The notes under the pieces are model-generated. The model was not told the origin of the DNA and searched no databases. It saw nothing but the letters and a program-made list of their open reading frames with translations. The position numbers and the translations under genes are program-made. Shown piece by piece: positions 34,369-42,713 of a stretch of 64,000 nt of DNA (positions are counted from its first letter, which is position 1; every line of letters begins with the position of its first letter). Origin of the DNA: an uncultured Bacteroidota bacterium (GTDB taxonomy: Bacteria > Bacteroidota > Bacteroidia > Flavobacteriales > Flavobacteriaceae). Location: positions 234,794-298,793 of the forward strand of contig CAJWUI010000002.1 of the NCBI GenBank assembly GCA_913047695.1, read 5' to 3'.

Positions 34369-34855
34369 GAACAGGTTTTCCGTTTGCTTGATACCAATAT
34401 ATAATTTTTCCCTCATGAATTTGATACCATTCCATAGTTATGGAACCATCCTTTCCTCTAAATTGTGCGTTAATCCATTCCCCTATTTGATTTCTTACAG
34501 AGGAGTCTTTGGCTCCAACAGCTTTTACACTAAATGCTGAAATTGTTTCCCATCCCCAGCCGTAAGTTTTTTCGATCTCTTTGTACTGCTTCTGAATTTT
34601 CTTAATAAAACCTTTTGGGCCTTTTACTTGTGTTCCATCATCGAATCTCAGATAAGCATCTGAGGCTATGTAAGATTTCAGGGTTTCATAATCCCTTTCA
34701 GCCCACGCTTTGTCAATCCTTTTAAAAATTTCAACTGTAACTTCTGAACCCAACTCAATTGTCTGTCCTTCTGCTGGACCAAAGCCATTTGTTTGTTGAG
34801 AATAGCTTGAAAACCCAATTGATACAAGTATAATTGTAAATAAAGTTTTTTTCAT
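34361..34855 (-). CDS. Secreted SnoaL/NTF2-like protein
   Basis: 164 aa, Sec signal KKTLFTIILVSIGFSSYSQ without a lipobox Cys. The domain has VTVEIFKRIDKAWAERDYETLKSYIAS, LRFDDGTQVKGPKGFIKKI, FSVKAVGAKDSSVRNQIGEW and DGSITMEWYQIHEGKIIYWYQANGKP, a well-formed SnoaL-like NTF2 fold with the usual last strand. Ligand unknown. Its 5' region is a clean copy of the shared leader. Confidence 0.75.
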   Translation of the reverse strand: MKKTLFTIILVSIGFSSYSQQTNGFGPAEGQTIELGSEVTVEIFKRIDKAWAERDYETLKSYIASDAYLRFDDGTQVKGPKGFIKKIQKQYKEIEKTYGWGWETISAFSVKAVGAKDSSVRNQIGEWINAQFRGKDGSITMEWYQIHEGKIIYWYQANGKPVLK

Positions 34856-34894
34856 TTTAATTGATTTATGATTAGTGATACTAAATATACAAAT
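34856..34894 (-). promoter_or_regulatory. Shared secretome promoter/leader, copy before 34855
   Basis: Minus strand TTCTAATTTGTATATT (box 34893-34884), then CACTAATCATAAATCAATT and AAA before ATG. Confidence 0.55.
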
Positions 34895-35275
34895 TAGAAT
34901 CTGAACTCAATGAAAATTATATGCAGATGCTTTAAAGCTTGATAATAATCTAGCTTAAAGTGTTTTTTAGAATGGAAATTTAGATCTTCTTATTTTTCTA
35001 TATAATATTTTTAAAGTAAATTTTATATATAGAAAATAATAGAGTTAAAATCTCCTACACTAATAGTATAATGTTATTTATTCACAAGTTTTAGATCAGT
35101 TACCCTACATTCAACAATTCAAATTGCTCATCAGTTATTACTTTGAAAATATCTAAATCACTTTTTGAGTGAACAGTAAAATCATTTTAAAGATCCGTAA
35201 ATAATAATTTTTATATGATGAGCCTCCTTATGATATTCTTACAAAAACTTAATGAATTTAAATATTAAATTATAG
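34895..35275. other. Intergenic gap, possible gene fragment
   Basis: Mostly A/T-rich. On the minus strand 35186-35100 reads NDFTVHSKSDLDIFKVITDE, then QFELLNVG and stop, without a start codon (a TAA lies immediately upstream); it is protein-like and may be the end of a lost gene. An A/T-rich imperfect inverted repeat lies at about 34992-35040. Nothing else is supported. Confidence 0.3.
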
Positions 35276-36169
35276 CTATCTTAATGAATCATATTGGTTA
35301 ATAGGGCCACTTATACCTCTAATTAAAATTTTATCAATTATTTCTACATTTTTAGGAACAAGTTCTGACCCTATTTTATTATACTCCCTTGATCCGTTAT
35401 CAATAGGCTTACCACTTTTGTCCATAAATACAGCCTCCATTTGTTTCCAAAAATTTGAGTCATCTTGGATTTTATTATTTGGTTCTAAATCATATATACT
35501 TATTTTCTTTAGATGTAGTAACCTGACAATAAAATAAACAAGTAATATTTTAGTTCTAATCCATTTGATTCTCTTTTCAATTTTTCCAAGAGGTTTACCT
35601 GTAAATGCATCATAAAATGTTTCAAATTCAGTAGCAGGATCTATGCATCTTTTCTCTTTTAAGGATTTAAATAAACCTGTTAAGGAATCCTTTACGTCTT
35701 CATCTAGAAGTGTATATGAATAGCCATGCTTAGGTTCCTTCTCTGGGGAAAGGACTTCTTTTGCACCAACAATTTCATTTGTTGGATTTACACCTAATTC
35801 TTGAAGATTTGCAAACAGATGATCATAGAGGGGTGTTTCTTCCCATTTATTGATTAGTAATCTATTTTTCCAATATCTTAATGTAGCTTTTTCCATTTCT
35901 AACTTGTCCTTATAATCTAAAATAAATGGGTCAACTATAGTTGCAAGTTGTATGCTAACTTTCTCCTTTATGTCTTTAGTTCTAATTTGTATTAAAATAT
36001 TGAAACTTCTATTTAAGCTTGACATATAACTTAGGACAAGACTGAGGATTATTTCTTTGTCATAGTCACCTTTTTCCTCTATTACTTTTGGTTTAGAATA
36101 ATAAGATTTAATCACAGGCTCTATAACCCTATATGTCATTAAATAACTATATGTCTTTGAAATGCTCAT
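35276..36169 (-). CDS. Hypothetical protein of accessory-region type
   Basis: 297 aa, no signal peptide, Lys/Glu-rich and mainly helical. Parts such as YDHLFANLQELGVNPTNEI, FYDAFTGKPLGKIEKRIKWI, LVYFIVRLLHLKKISIYDLE and FWKQMEAVFMDKSGKPI resemble proteins I associate with mobile or integrated regions of Bacteroidota, but I cannot name a family. It lies between decayed sequence and the lipoprotein array, which fits accessory DNA. Confidence 0.55.
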   Translation of the reverse strand: MSISKTYSYLMTYRVIEPVIKSYYSKPKVIEEKGDYDKEIILSLVLSYMSSLNRSFNILIQIRTKDIKEKVSIQLATIVDPFILDYKDKLEMEKATLRYWKNRLLINKWEETPLYDHLFANLQELGVNPTNEIVGAKEVLSPEKEPKHGYSYTLLDEDVKDSLTGLFKSLKEKRCIDPATEFETFYDAFTGKPLGKIEKRIKWIRTKILLVYFIVRLLHLKKISIYDLEPNNKIQDDSNFWKQMEAVFMDKSGKPIDNGSREYNKIGSELVPKNVEIIDKILIRGISGPINQYDSLR

Positions 36170-36224
36170 CTACCAGAAGTTTTTGCTCATTTTGGAATTT
36201 ACAATATTAGGAGTATATACCGAT

Positions 36225-36243
36225 CATTTATAAAATATAATTT
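36225..36243. repeat. Dispersed intergenic element, diverged copy
   Basis: CATTTATAAAATATAATTT, 17 of 19 positions identical to the copies at 23800 and 31480, placed before the lipoprotein start at 36314. Confidence 0.45.
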
Positions 36244-36313
36244 ATACAGCGGTTTTGGTCTTGCTGGCATTTTTTATTATCAATAAAATTTATAAATTGA
36301 AAAAAAATCAATA

Positions 36314-37822
36314 ATGAAAAAGTTTCTTTTACTATCATTATTTGTTCTATCGATATTTGCTTTAATCTATAGTTGTTCAAATGAAGAGGAAGATTCATCT
36401 CCACAACCAACCTTAGTTCAGCAAGAAGAATCTGAACCAGATCCTACTCAATACACATTAACGGTAGGTGCCGAAGAAGGTGGAACAGTTTCAACTAAGG
36501 GTGGCTCGTATGATGCTGGAACTGATATTACTATTACAGCTATCTCTGACCCTGGTTATGAATTTGATAGTTGGAGTAATGGAAGTATTGAAAACCCAAT
36601 AAAGATTTCAGTTAGTGAGGATCTAAATATAGTTGCCAATTTTAAGAAAGTAACCTTTGCTTTTTTCGAAAATTTGACAAACTTAAATAAAAATACTTCT
36701 TGGTATCAGACCAATTTAAATTACAAAAAACTAAATATTAATAATTCATTTTTTAATTGTTATATCGAAGAAATTGGGCTCACAGGTCAATGTGATGGGA
36801 CTCAAGGTTATGCGAGAGAAACAGGCGGATATTTGTATTATGATTTTAATGATGACGGGGATTTAGATTTGTGGCATCACTTTCTTGCGAGTCCTTGGCC
36901 TAAAGACAAACGAGGCATAGATTCATATTTTGTCTCATATAGTGGAAACAACAAATCATATGATTCTATATATCCAAGTCTAACGCAGGTTAGAAAACAA
37001 GTTTTATCAGATTTTGACAACGATGGGTTAAATGAAATCATGTTATTTTCAAGTGGATTTGACGCTGAACCTTTCCCAGGGGATTCTCTAGCAATTTTTA
37101 TTCCTAGCAAAAGGGAATACAAATTTTTGAGCGAATCGATAAATTATTTTCATGGAGGTGCAACAGGAGACATTAATAAAGATGGGTTAATTGACATATA
37201 CTCATCTGCAAGTCAATTGGAGCCAACTTTATATATTAATAAAGGTAATTTCATTTTTGAACTAACTGATTTACCTTTCAAAAATTTTCCTAACGCTTCA
37301 CAAAATTTATCTTTAGGTAACTTTACATACACAGACGAATTATTCGACATAAATTTGGATGAAAGATTAGACATAATTTCTGGAAAATTCTTGTTTTTAC
37401 AGAATTCTAAAGGCGAGTTTGATTATTTAGAAAAAATTGTATTGCCTATAAATTCAGATAACTTAAATTCACAACAAACGCCATTAGATTATGACTTTCT
37501 TGATATTAATAGTGATGGTTTAATCGACATAATTGTAAGCAGTGAAATTGATTATTATCAAGGATCAAGAATTGATATTTTGATACAAACTTCGCAAAAT
37601 ATTTTTGAGAATAAAACAACTGAATTGATAGATATTTATGAGTTTAATGGGCCTAATGCTTGGTGGAAATGGTTATATGTATTGGATTTTGATAATGATG
37701 GAGATCTTGACTTGCTAGCTGATGGATTATTTGGTGAATTTTTTAACTATGATAGAGACTTATTGTGGTGGGAAAATAATGAAGGCAAATTCCAAAATGT
37801 CAGAATACCTAATTATTATTAA
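36314..37822 (+). CDS. Surface lipoprotein: InlB-type repeat plus FG-GAP propeller (array member 1)
   Basis: 502 aa. The signal ends in FALIYSC; then an acidic linker with SPQPTLVQQEESEPDPTQ; then an InlB B-repeat-like domain at about residues 52-115 (YTLTVGAEEGGTVSTKGGSY, ITAISDPGYEFDSWSNGS). The rest is a VCBS/FG-GAP beta propeller with calcium-binding loops DFNDDGDLDL, DFDNDGLNEI, DINKDGLIDI, DINLDERLDI, DINSDGLIDI and DFDNDGDLDL. Such propellers bind ligands, often glycans or other surface proteins. The gene is separated by 11 bases from the next member, so they are probably cotranscribed. Confidence 0.8.
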   Translation: MKKFLLLSLFVLSIFALIYSCSNEEEDSSPQPTLVQQEESEPDPTQYTLTVGAEEGGTVSTKGGSYDAGTDITITAISDPGYEFDSWSNGSIENPIKISVSEDLNIVANFKKVTFAFFENLTNLNKNTSWYQTNLNYKKLNINNSFFNCYIEEIGLTGQCDGTQGYARETGGYLYYDFNDDGDLDLWHHFLASPWPKDKRGIDSYFVSYSGNNKSYDSIYPSLTQVRKQVLSDFDNDGLNEIMLFSSGFDAEPFPGDSLAIFIPSKREYKFLSESINYFHGGATGDINKDGLIDIYSSASQLEPTLYINKGNFIFELTDLPFKNFPNASQNLSLGNFTYTDELFDINLDERLDIISGKFLFLQNSKGEFDYLEKIVLPINSDNLNSQQTPLDYDFLDINSDGLIDIIVSSEIDYYQGSRIDILIQTSQNIFENKTTELIDIYEFNGPNAWWKWLYVLDFDNDGDLDLLADGLFGEFFNYDRDLLWWENNEGKFQNVRIPNYY

Positions 37823-37833
37823 TAAAATCTAAC

Positions 37834-39480
37834 ATGAAAAACTTTCTTTTACTATCATTATCTATTTTATCAATATTTGCCTTCATCTATAGTTGTTCTT
37901 CTGAAATGGAAGACACATCTCCACCACCAACAGTCACTCAACCACAAGAATCTGAGCCAGACCCTACACAGTATACTTTGACTGTTACAGCTGGGGAAGG
38001 AGGAACTGTCTCAACTGAAGGAGGAACATTTGACGAGGGGACTGAAATCAAAATTACTGCTATACCTTCAGAGGGGAATGAATTTATTGGATGGGAAGGA
38101 GTTGAAGAAACATCAAATGAAATAACTGTTCAAATTAATTCAAGTATAAATATCAAAGCCCTTTTTAAGGTCAGTTTGTTCGAATCAACCTCAGAAAGAT
38201 ATTCAGATATTAATGAAACAACCAGATATTTTAGTTTAACCAAATCATTTAAGAGATATATTTCTTTGGATGAAGCAAGATATTTGAGAGAAACTACAGA
38301 TCACATGTTCAGCAATAAAGATGCTGTAACTTATGACATTAATGAGGATGGTAAACTGGATCTTTTTTGGTTTGGTATGAGTAAAAACGTTTGGGGTTAT
38401 ATGGGAGGAAGTCATTCTAATGGTAAATATTTCATTATCTCAGATTATTTTAATCAGTCGCCTCCTTATCAAATATTAGAGTATGATTCATCTGTAGAGT
38501 TTGCAGCTGGTGGGGTAAACCCTCAAGATATTGATGGGGACGGAATTAAGGAGATTTTAATCTTTTCAAACAATGTTCATCAAATAAACACTTATGGAGG
38601 AGGCGTCTATATCACTAATACTTCAAATCCTCCGGAAGAATTAGGAACAGTGATTTTAAAAATTGATAATAGTTTTAATTTAATTTATGAAAATATTATT
38701 GGGACTCCGAAATGTATTCATAGAGGTGGATCCGGTGATGTGGATAATGACGGAGACATAGATATTCTTAATTTCCCCGACGGACATCCAACAAATCAAA
38801 CAACAAGACAAAAATTTCCCACTATTTTGTATAATGATGGTGCAGGGAACTTCACAGAAGAATTGATTTTCAAAGATACTTCTCTCGAGGATTACTACTG
38901 GTCAATGGATTCAACAACATCTCATTTGTTTGATATGGATGGGGACGGATTTTTAGATATAATTTTTGGAAGAGACATTGGTGTTAGTCCTGGAGAGAAA
39001 CCCTTCATTGAAGATGTGTATTGGTTTGAAATTGAAAATACGACAATTCTCTGGGGAGATGGTTCAGGAAAATTTTCCTGGGACAATAAGTCAGATCTAA
39101 TCTTAAAAAATGAATTGAACTGTCAACAATTAGTTCTGGGACTTGGATTTACTGATTATGATAACGATGGTGACATCGATTTGGTTGTTCAAACTACAAG
39201 AGAGTATAATAATTACATATTGAATTTATTTGAAAATACAGGTAATAGATCCTTTGAAGATGTAACAATAAATAAGATTGACGGATATTATCATTTTGAA
39301 ACAGAACATTTAGGTGATATGGGAGAAATGATGTCAATTGACAAAGATGGCGATGGAGATTATGATTTGGTTCCTAAAGATGTAACGGTTTTTTGTTGTT
39401 ATGGGAGTCAATACGATTTTGTTTCAGATTTATATTGGGAAAATACAGGTGGTCAATTTGTAAGGAGAATAAATGATTAA
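37834..39480 (+). CDS. Surface lipoprotein: InlB-type repeat plus FG-GAP propeller (array member 2)
   Basis: 548 aa. Signal KNFLLLSLSILSIFAFIYSC, linker SPPPTVTQPQESEPDPTQ, InlB-type repeat (YTLTVTAGEGGTVSTEGG, GTEIKITAIPSEGNEFIGWE) and an FG-GAP domain with loops DINEDGKLDL, DIDGDGIKEI, DVDNDGDIDI, DMDGDGFLDI, DYDNDGDIDL and DKDGDGDYDL. The first ~70 codons are nearly identical at DNA level to the gene at 39907, while the propellers are very different. This points to recombination at the module border. Followed after 8 bases by a small DUF4177 gene. Confidence 0.82.
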   Translation: MKNFLLLSLSILSIFAFIYSCSSEMEDTSPPPTVTQPQESEPDPTQYTLTVTAGEGGTVSTEGGTFDEGTEIKITAIPSEGNEFIGWEGVEETSNEITVQINSSINIKALFKVSLFESTSERYSDINETTRYFSLTKSFKRYISLDEARYLRETTDHMFSNKDAVTYDINEDGKLDLFWFGMSKNVWGYMGGSHSNGKYFIISDYFNQSPPYQILEYDSSVEFAAGGVNPQDIDGDGIKEILIFSNNVHQINTYGGGVYITNTSNPPEELGTVILKIDNSFNLIYENIIGTPKCIHRGGSGDVDNDGDIDILNFPDGHPTNQTTRQKFPTILYNDGAGNFTEELIFKDTSLEDYYWSMDSTTSHLFDMDGDGFLDIIFGRDIGVSPGEKPFIEDVYWFEIENTTILWGDGSGKFSWDNKSDLILKNELNCQQLVLGLGFTDYDNDGDIDLVVQTTREYNNYILNLFENTGNRSFEDVTINKIDGYYHFETEHLGDMGEMMSIDKDGDGDYDLVPKDVTVFCCYGSQYDFVSDLYWENTGGQFVRRIND

Positions 39481-39488
39481 TTTCTTAA

Positions 39489-39710
39489 ATGATAAAAAAA
39501 GAATATAAAGTTGAAGTAGTTAAAGAAGGAGCCTTAGGGACAATTTTTCTTGGTTCAAGTAAGATGCCATTAAGGAAAATGGAGGAAGTGATGAATAAGT
39601 ATGGAGAAGATGGATGGGATGTTGAATTTCAGTTAGTAGAGAAAAGAAGATTATTGTTTCTTTGGTCAAGAGAGGCCGCTATAATTACTTTTTCAAGAAA
39701 GAAAAATTAA
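39489..39710 (+). CDS. DUF4177 family protein
   Basis: 73 aa. It reads KKEYKVEVVKEGALGTIFLG, then MPLRKMEEVMNKYGEDGWDVEFQLVEKRR and AAIITFSRK, the DUF4177 pattern with its GEDGW core. The family is small and cytoplasmic, with no fixed function. Its stop codon is the first part of the 116-bp repeat, so the gene end and repeat boundary coincide. Confidence 0.75.
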   Translation: MIKKEYKVEVVKEGALGTIFLGSSKMPLRKMEEVMNKYGEDGWDVEFQLVEKRRLLFLWSREAAIITFSRKKN

Positions 39711-39822
39711 AGCTTAACGAAGTCCACAAGCATGTAGGAAATCGAGTTTTTATAGGGGTTACGGAGTTATTTGTACACCGATTTGTACACCAATAGGGCA
39801 ACTTAAAGCTAACTAAAGTCAA
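39707..39822. repeat. 116-bp direct repeat, copy 1
   Basis: Starts TTAAAGCTTAACGAAGTCCA, contains two ATTTGTACACC units 12 bases apart (39769-39779 and 39781-39791) and ends AGCTAACTAAAGTCAA. It agrees with copy 2 (41667-41782) at almost every position over the full length and lies between array members. Confidence 0.85.
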
Positions 39823-39906
39823 TTCTGAACTCCTTATTTATGTATTATATTAAGTGTATAAATTAAAATACCTTTTTTTAAATTAGTTATCCAAACAATA
39901 AACCAA

Positions 39907-41544
39907 ATGAAAAACATTCTTTTTTTATCATTATCTATTTTATCAATATTTGCTTTAATCTATAGTTGTTCAGCTGAGGAGGAAGACACATCTCCACCAC
40001 CAACAGTAACTCAACCACAAGAATCTGAGCCAGACCCTACACAGTATACTTTGACTGTTACAGCAGGGGAAGGAGGAACGGTCTCAACTGAAGGAGGAAC
40101 CTATGATGAAGGGACATCGGTAACTATTACAGCTACTCCTAAAGAGGGCTATAAGTTTATCGGTTGGTCAGATGGTGAAAGTACTATATCAAGAAGTATA
40201 AACATGTCTGAAAATATTAATATCGAAGCTAATTTTCAACTTCTTCTTCAGGGTTTTTATCAGTTTGAAACAATCCCTTTATATAATGATGGAAGCTATT
40301 ATGCAACATCATCTTTGGCTGCTGATCTTGATAATGACGGTAATGAGGAGTTAGTTATAGGTATTCAAAAACCCGAAAGCGTTAAAAATTCAAATCTAAG
40401 ACAAAAAATTCCAATTAAAGTATTAAGTTTTACAAACCAAAAGCTAGTTGATGTAACTAATAATTTTTTTGATGAGATACCTGCTACATATTTTACAAGA
40501 CAAATATTTTTTGAAGACCTAAATCATGACGGATTGAAAGACTTATATTTCGCAAATCACGGGTCAGAACCAGATGACATAAGTGTTTTTTATCACCAAG
40601 AATTAGGAGAAAGAATAGATGGGATTCATTGTGAAAAAGACTTAGTTTATTTCAATAACGGAGGATTTTTTGAGAAAGCAGATTATTTTAATATTAGTGA
40701 TTATTCACACGGAGTTGGTATAATAGATATTAGTGGTAATGGAAGAAATAGTATTCTTAGAAATGAACCTTCGCCAAGACCTTTACAACTTGGAGGAAAA
40801 AATTCAATCATAACATTTCAAAATGGAAACTTCGCTATTAACGATATAGTTGCTGATATTGAGGACAATTTATTCCAAGAGTATTTTTGTCCTGGTTCAC
40901 TTTGGGCGTATCCAATTGATATCGACTCCGATGGAATTGATGAAGTTGTAACGCAAAATAAAATTTTTAAAATAACTGGCGATAGTTATAATTCATCAGA
41001 CTTGTCTCCTGGTATTTATGAAAAAGATAATTTTTTTATAAACGAAGGCGGATTTGTTTATGATATGGACAATGACGGAGATGATGATTTAATTAAATCT
41101 GCAAGTAAAACTAATTCGAACTGTCAATTAGTTAATTTTTTTGACCATCAACTTGAGTACTACGAAAACATTAATGGTCAATTAAATCCCAATACAGGTA
41201 AACTCCCTACACATCCACTTAACTTAAGTAAATTTTTTAAACCATTCGATGTTAATTTTGATGGCTTGTTGGATATAGTATTTTATTCAGTTACTACGTT
41301 TAATGAGCCTTCATTTTATTTCATGAACAATGGTAATGAGTTTGAGCTTAAGGAATTTAACCTTGACCAATTTGATGGATTTGTTAATTTAGATGGTGAA
41401 CAAACAAGAATTCAACAGTTTCCAGAATTACAATATTCATGGTTTTTAAAAAGTAATGAAGGATATATATTCGTAACTGGAATTTCGCAAGGTCTTATGG
41501 CATTTAGAATTACAAATGAAAATATCAATTTATTTTTAAAATAA
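39907..41544 (+). CDS. Surface lipoprotein: InlB-type repeat plus FG-GAP propeller (array member 3)
   Basis: 545 aa. Signal KNILFLSLSILSIFALIYSC, linker SPPPTVTQPQESEPDPTQ, InlB-type repeat (YTLTVTAGEGGTVSTEGG, TYDEGTSVTITATPKEGYKF, IGWSDGES), then an FG-GAP domain with loops DLDNDGNEEL, DLNHDGLKDL, DISGNGRNSI, DIDSDGIDEV, DMDNDGDDDL and DVNFDGLLDI. One loop (DISGNGRNS) has lost the standard Asp/Gly pattern. The TYDEGTSV stretch also matches the metalloprotease at 9388. It is flanked on both sides by the 116-bp repeat. Confidence 0.82.
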   Translation: MKNILFLSLSILSIFALIYSCSAEEEDTSPPPTVTQPQESEPDPTQYTLTVTAGEGGTVSTEGGTYDEGTSVTITATPKEGYKFIGWSDGESTISRSINMSENINIEANFQLLLQGFYQFETIPLYNDGSYYATSSLAADLDNDGNEELVIGIQKPESVKNSNLRQKIPIKVLSFTNQKLVDVTNNFFDEIPATYFTRQIFFEDLNHDGLKDLYFANHGSEPDDISVFYHQELGERIDGIHCEKDLVYFNNGGFFEKADYFNISDYSHGVGIIDISGNGRNSILRNEPSPRPLQLGGKNSIITFQNGNFAINDIVADIEDNLFQEYFCPGSLWAYPIDIDSDGIDEVVTQNKIFKITGDSYNSSDLSPGIYEKDNFFINEGGFVYDMDNDGDDDLIKSASKTNSNCQLVNFFDHQLEYYENINGQLNPNTGKLPTHPLNLSKFFKPFDVNFDGLLDIVFYSVTTFNEPSFYFMNNGNEFELKEFNLDQFDGFVNLDGEQTRIQQFPELQYSWFLKSNEGYIFVTGISQGLMAFRITNENINLFLK

Positions 41545-41666
41545 CTTTTTTTAAAACACCAGATTACTTTTATTTTATTCTACTTGCCGATACAGAAATT
41601 ACAAAAAAGTCCCTTAAACTTAATGAAGAAGATATGCCGATGATTCAATAAAAGTCTCATTTTATT

Positions 41667-41782
41667 TTAAAGCTTAACGAAGTCAACAAGAATGTAGGAA
41701 ATCGAGTTTTTATAGAGGTTACGGAGTTATTTGTACACCGATTTGTACACCAATAGGTCAACTCAAAGCTAACTAAAGTCAA
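41667..41782. repeat. 116-bp direct repeat, copy 2
   Basis: Same direction as copy 1, with ATTTGTACACC units at 41729-41739 and 41741-41751. Together with copy 1 it brackets the lipoprotein gene 39907-41544, so homologous recombination could delete or amplify that gene. Confidence 0.85.
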
Positions 41783-41839
41783 ATCAAACCACTTTTATAC
41801 ATATGGCACGTGTACAAATTATAAAGGGGACTTCAATCA

Positions 41840-41926
41840 TCAACTAAAGTAACCTTTATTGTAAAGATTTAAGAGAACTGCAAGTAAAAAAGTAATACCA
41901 ATTAAAATCCACCCTTTTTTATTCAT
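41840..41926 (-). CDS. Possible small membrane peptide (28 aa)
   Basis: Reads MNKKGWILIGITFLLAVLLN, then LYNKGYFS and stop: one transmembrane helix with positive N-terminus. Too short for strong support; the rest of 41783-42124 shows no gene. Confidence 0.3.
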   Translation of the reverse strand: MNKKGWILIGITFLLAVLLNLYNKGYFS

Positions 41927-42124
41927 ATAACTAAAATAATATAACTACTTTAAAAAAACTTGATTAATCAAGTATATAATCAAATAAAATCATTAATGAA
42001 TTTACAACTTGGAATACTATTGAATTCATAAAGATTGAAAAAGATTATCAAGATAAAGCCACTTAAATAATAGAGTAAACTTTTCCACTAAAGTTGAATT
42101 TGTAGGTTTTGTTATTTTAGCAGT

Positions 42125-42661
42125 ATGAAAAGGCTAATTCTAATTACTTCAATATTTTTGACTTTTGCTTGTTCAAATGTTGAGGAATCAATTGATGAGG
42201 AATCAAGTGGAACATTTTTGGATATATACAATCAAACCTCTTGGAGTTTAATAAGGGGGTCTCAAAATGATATAAATGAAATAATTACATTTTCAAACGG
42301 AGAAAATTTTTATAACTATTACAGTAGTGAAAATATAGAATATATTGATTTTGATGGTGGCCCTATAGACATTGTATATTGTATTCAATATAGAGAGGGT
42401 GTTGTTGAGCACTGGCAAGGGGTGACGGGTGATTGGGAAGCTGAAATTGAAGTAAACGAATCAAATAAATTTGTATGTACACTTAGCTTTAGGGGTTCAA
42501 AAGTTTTAAGAAACGAATTTGAATCTGAAGGTGAAAACCTTATTATGAAGGAAAGCTTCTGGATATGGGATGGAGGTGAAAATCCAGAGCCAGATTTTAT
42601 TGGGGATTATACACTAACAAAATCTGACCAATCCTATTCAGATTATTGTTCAATCGAATGA
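42125..42661 (+). CDS. Lipocalin-like lipoprotein
   Basis: 178 aa. The signal is KRLILITSIFLTFAC. A beta-rich mature part has NQTSWSLIRGSQNDINEIITF, GEVVEHW-like (EGVVEHWQGVTGDWEAEIE), VCTLSFRGSKVLRNEFESEG and ENLIMKESFWIWDGG, ending FIGDYTLTKSDQ. This strand/loop rhythm is typical of small lipocalin-like lipoproteins of Bacteroidota. It lies between repeat copies 2 and 3. Ligand unknown. Confidence 0.6.
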   Translation: MKRLILITSIFLTFACSNVEESIDEESSGTFLDIYNQTSWSLIRGSQNDINEIITFSNGENFYNYYSSENIEYIDFDGGPIDIVYCIQYREGVVEHWQGVTGDWEAEIEVNESNKFVCTLSFRGSKVLRNEFESEGENLIMKESFWIWDGGENPEPDFIGDYTLTKSDQSYSDYCSIE

Positions 42662-42713
42662 TTGTTTCAGAACCAATTTTAGGTCATAATGTGTACAATC
42701 GTGTACAGTAAAA

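Noticed and set aside
31407..34895. Polysaccharide utilisation locus around GH92
   Set aside because: No SusC/SusD pair, sensor or further CAZymes adjoin it; only the isolated GH92 and the secreted glycosidase-like gene are present.
39769..39791. Tandem ATTTGTACACC units as a CRISPR array
   Set aside because: Only two short units per site with a 12-base period and no spacers; no cas genes in the window.
39707..41782. Integron attC sites
   Set aside because: GCTTAAC-like cores exist, but the paired GTTRRRY partner and imperfect hairpin expected of attC are not convincing, and no integron integrase is visible. The repeat is reported without this label.
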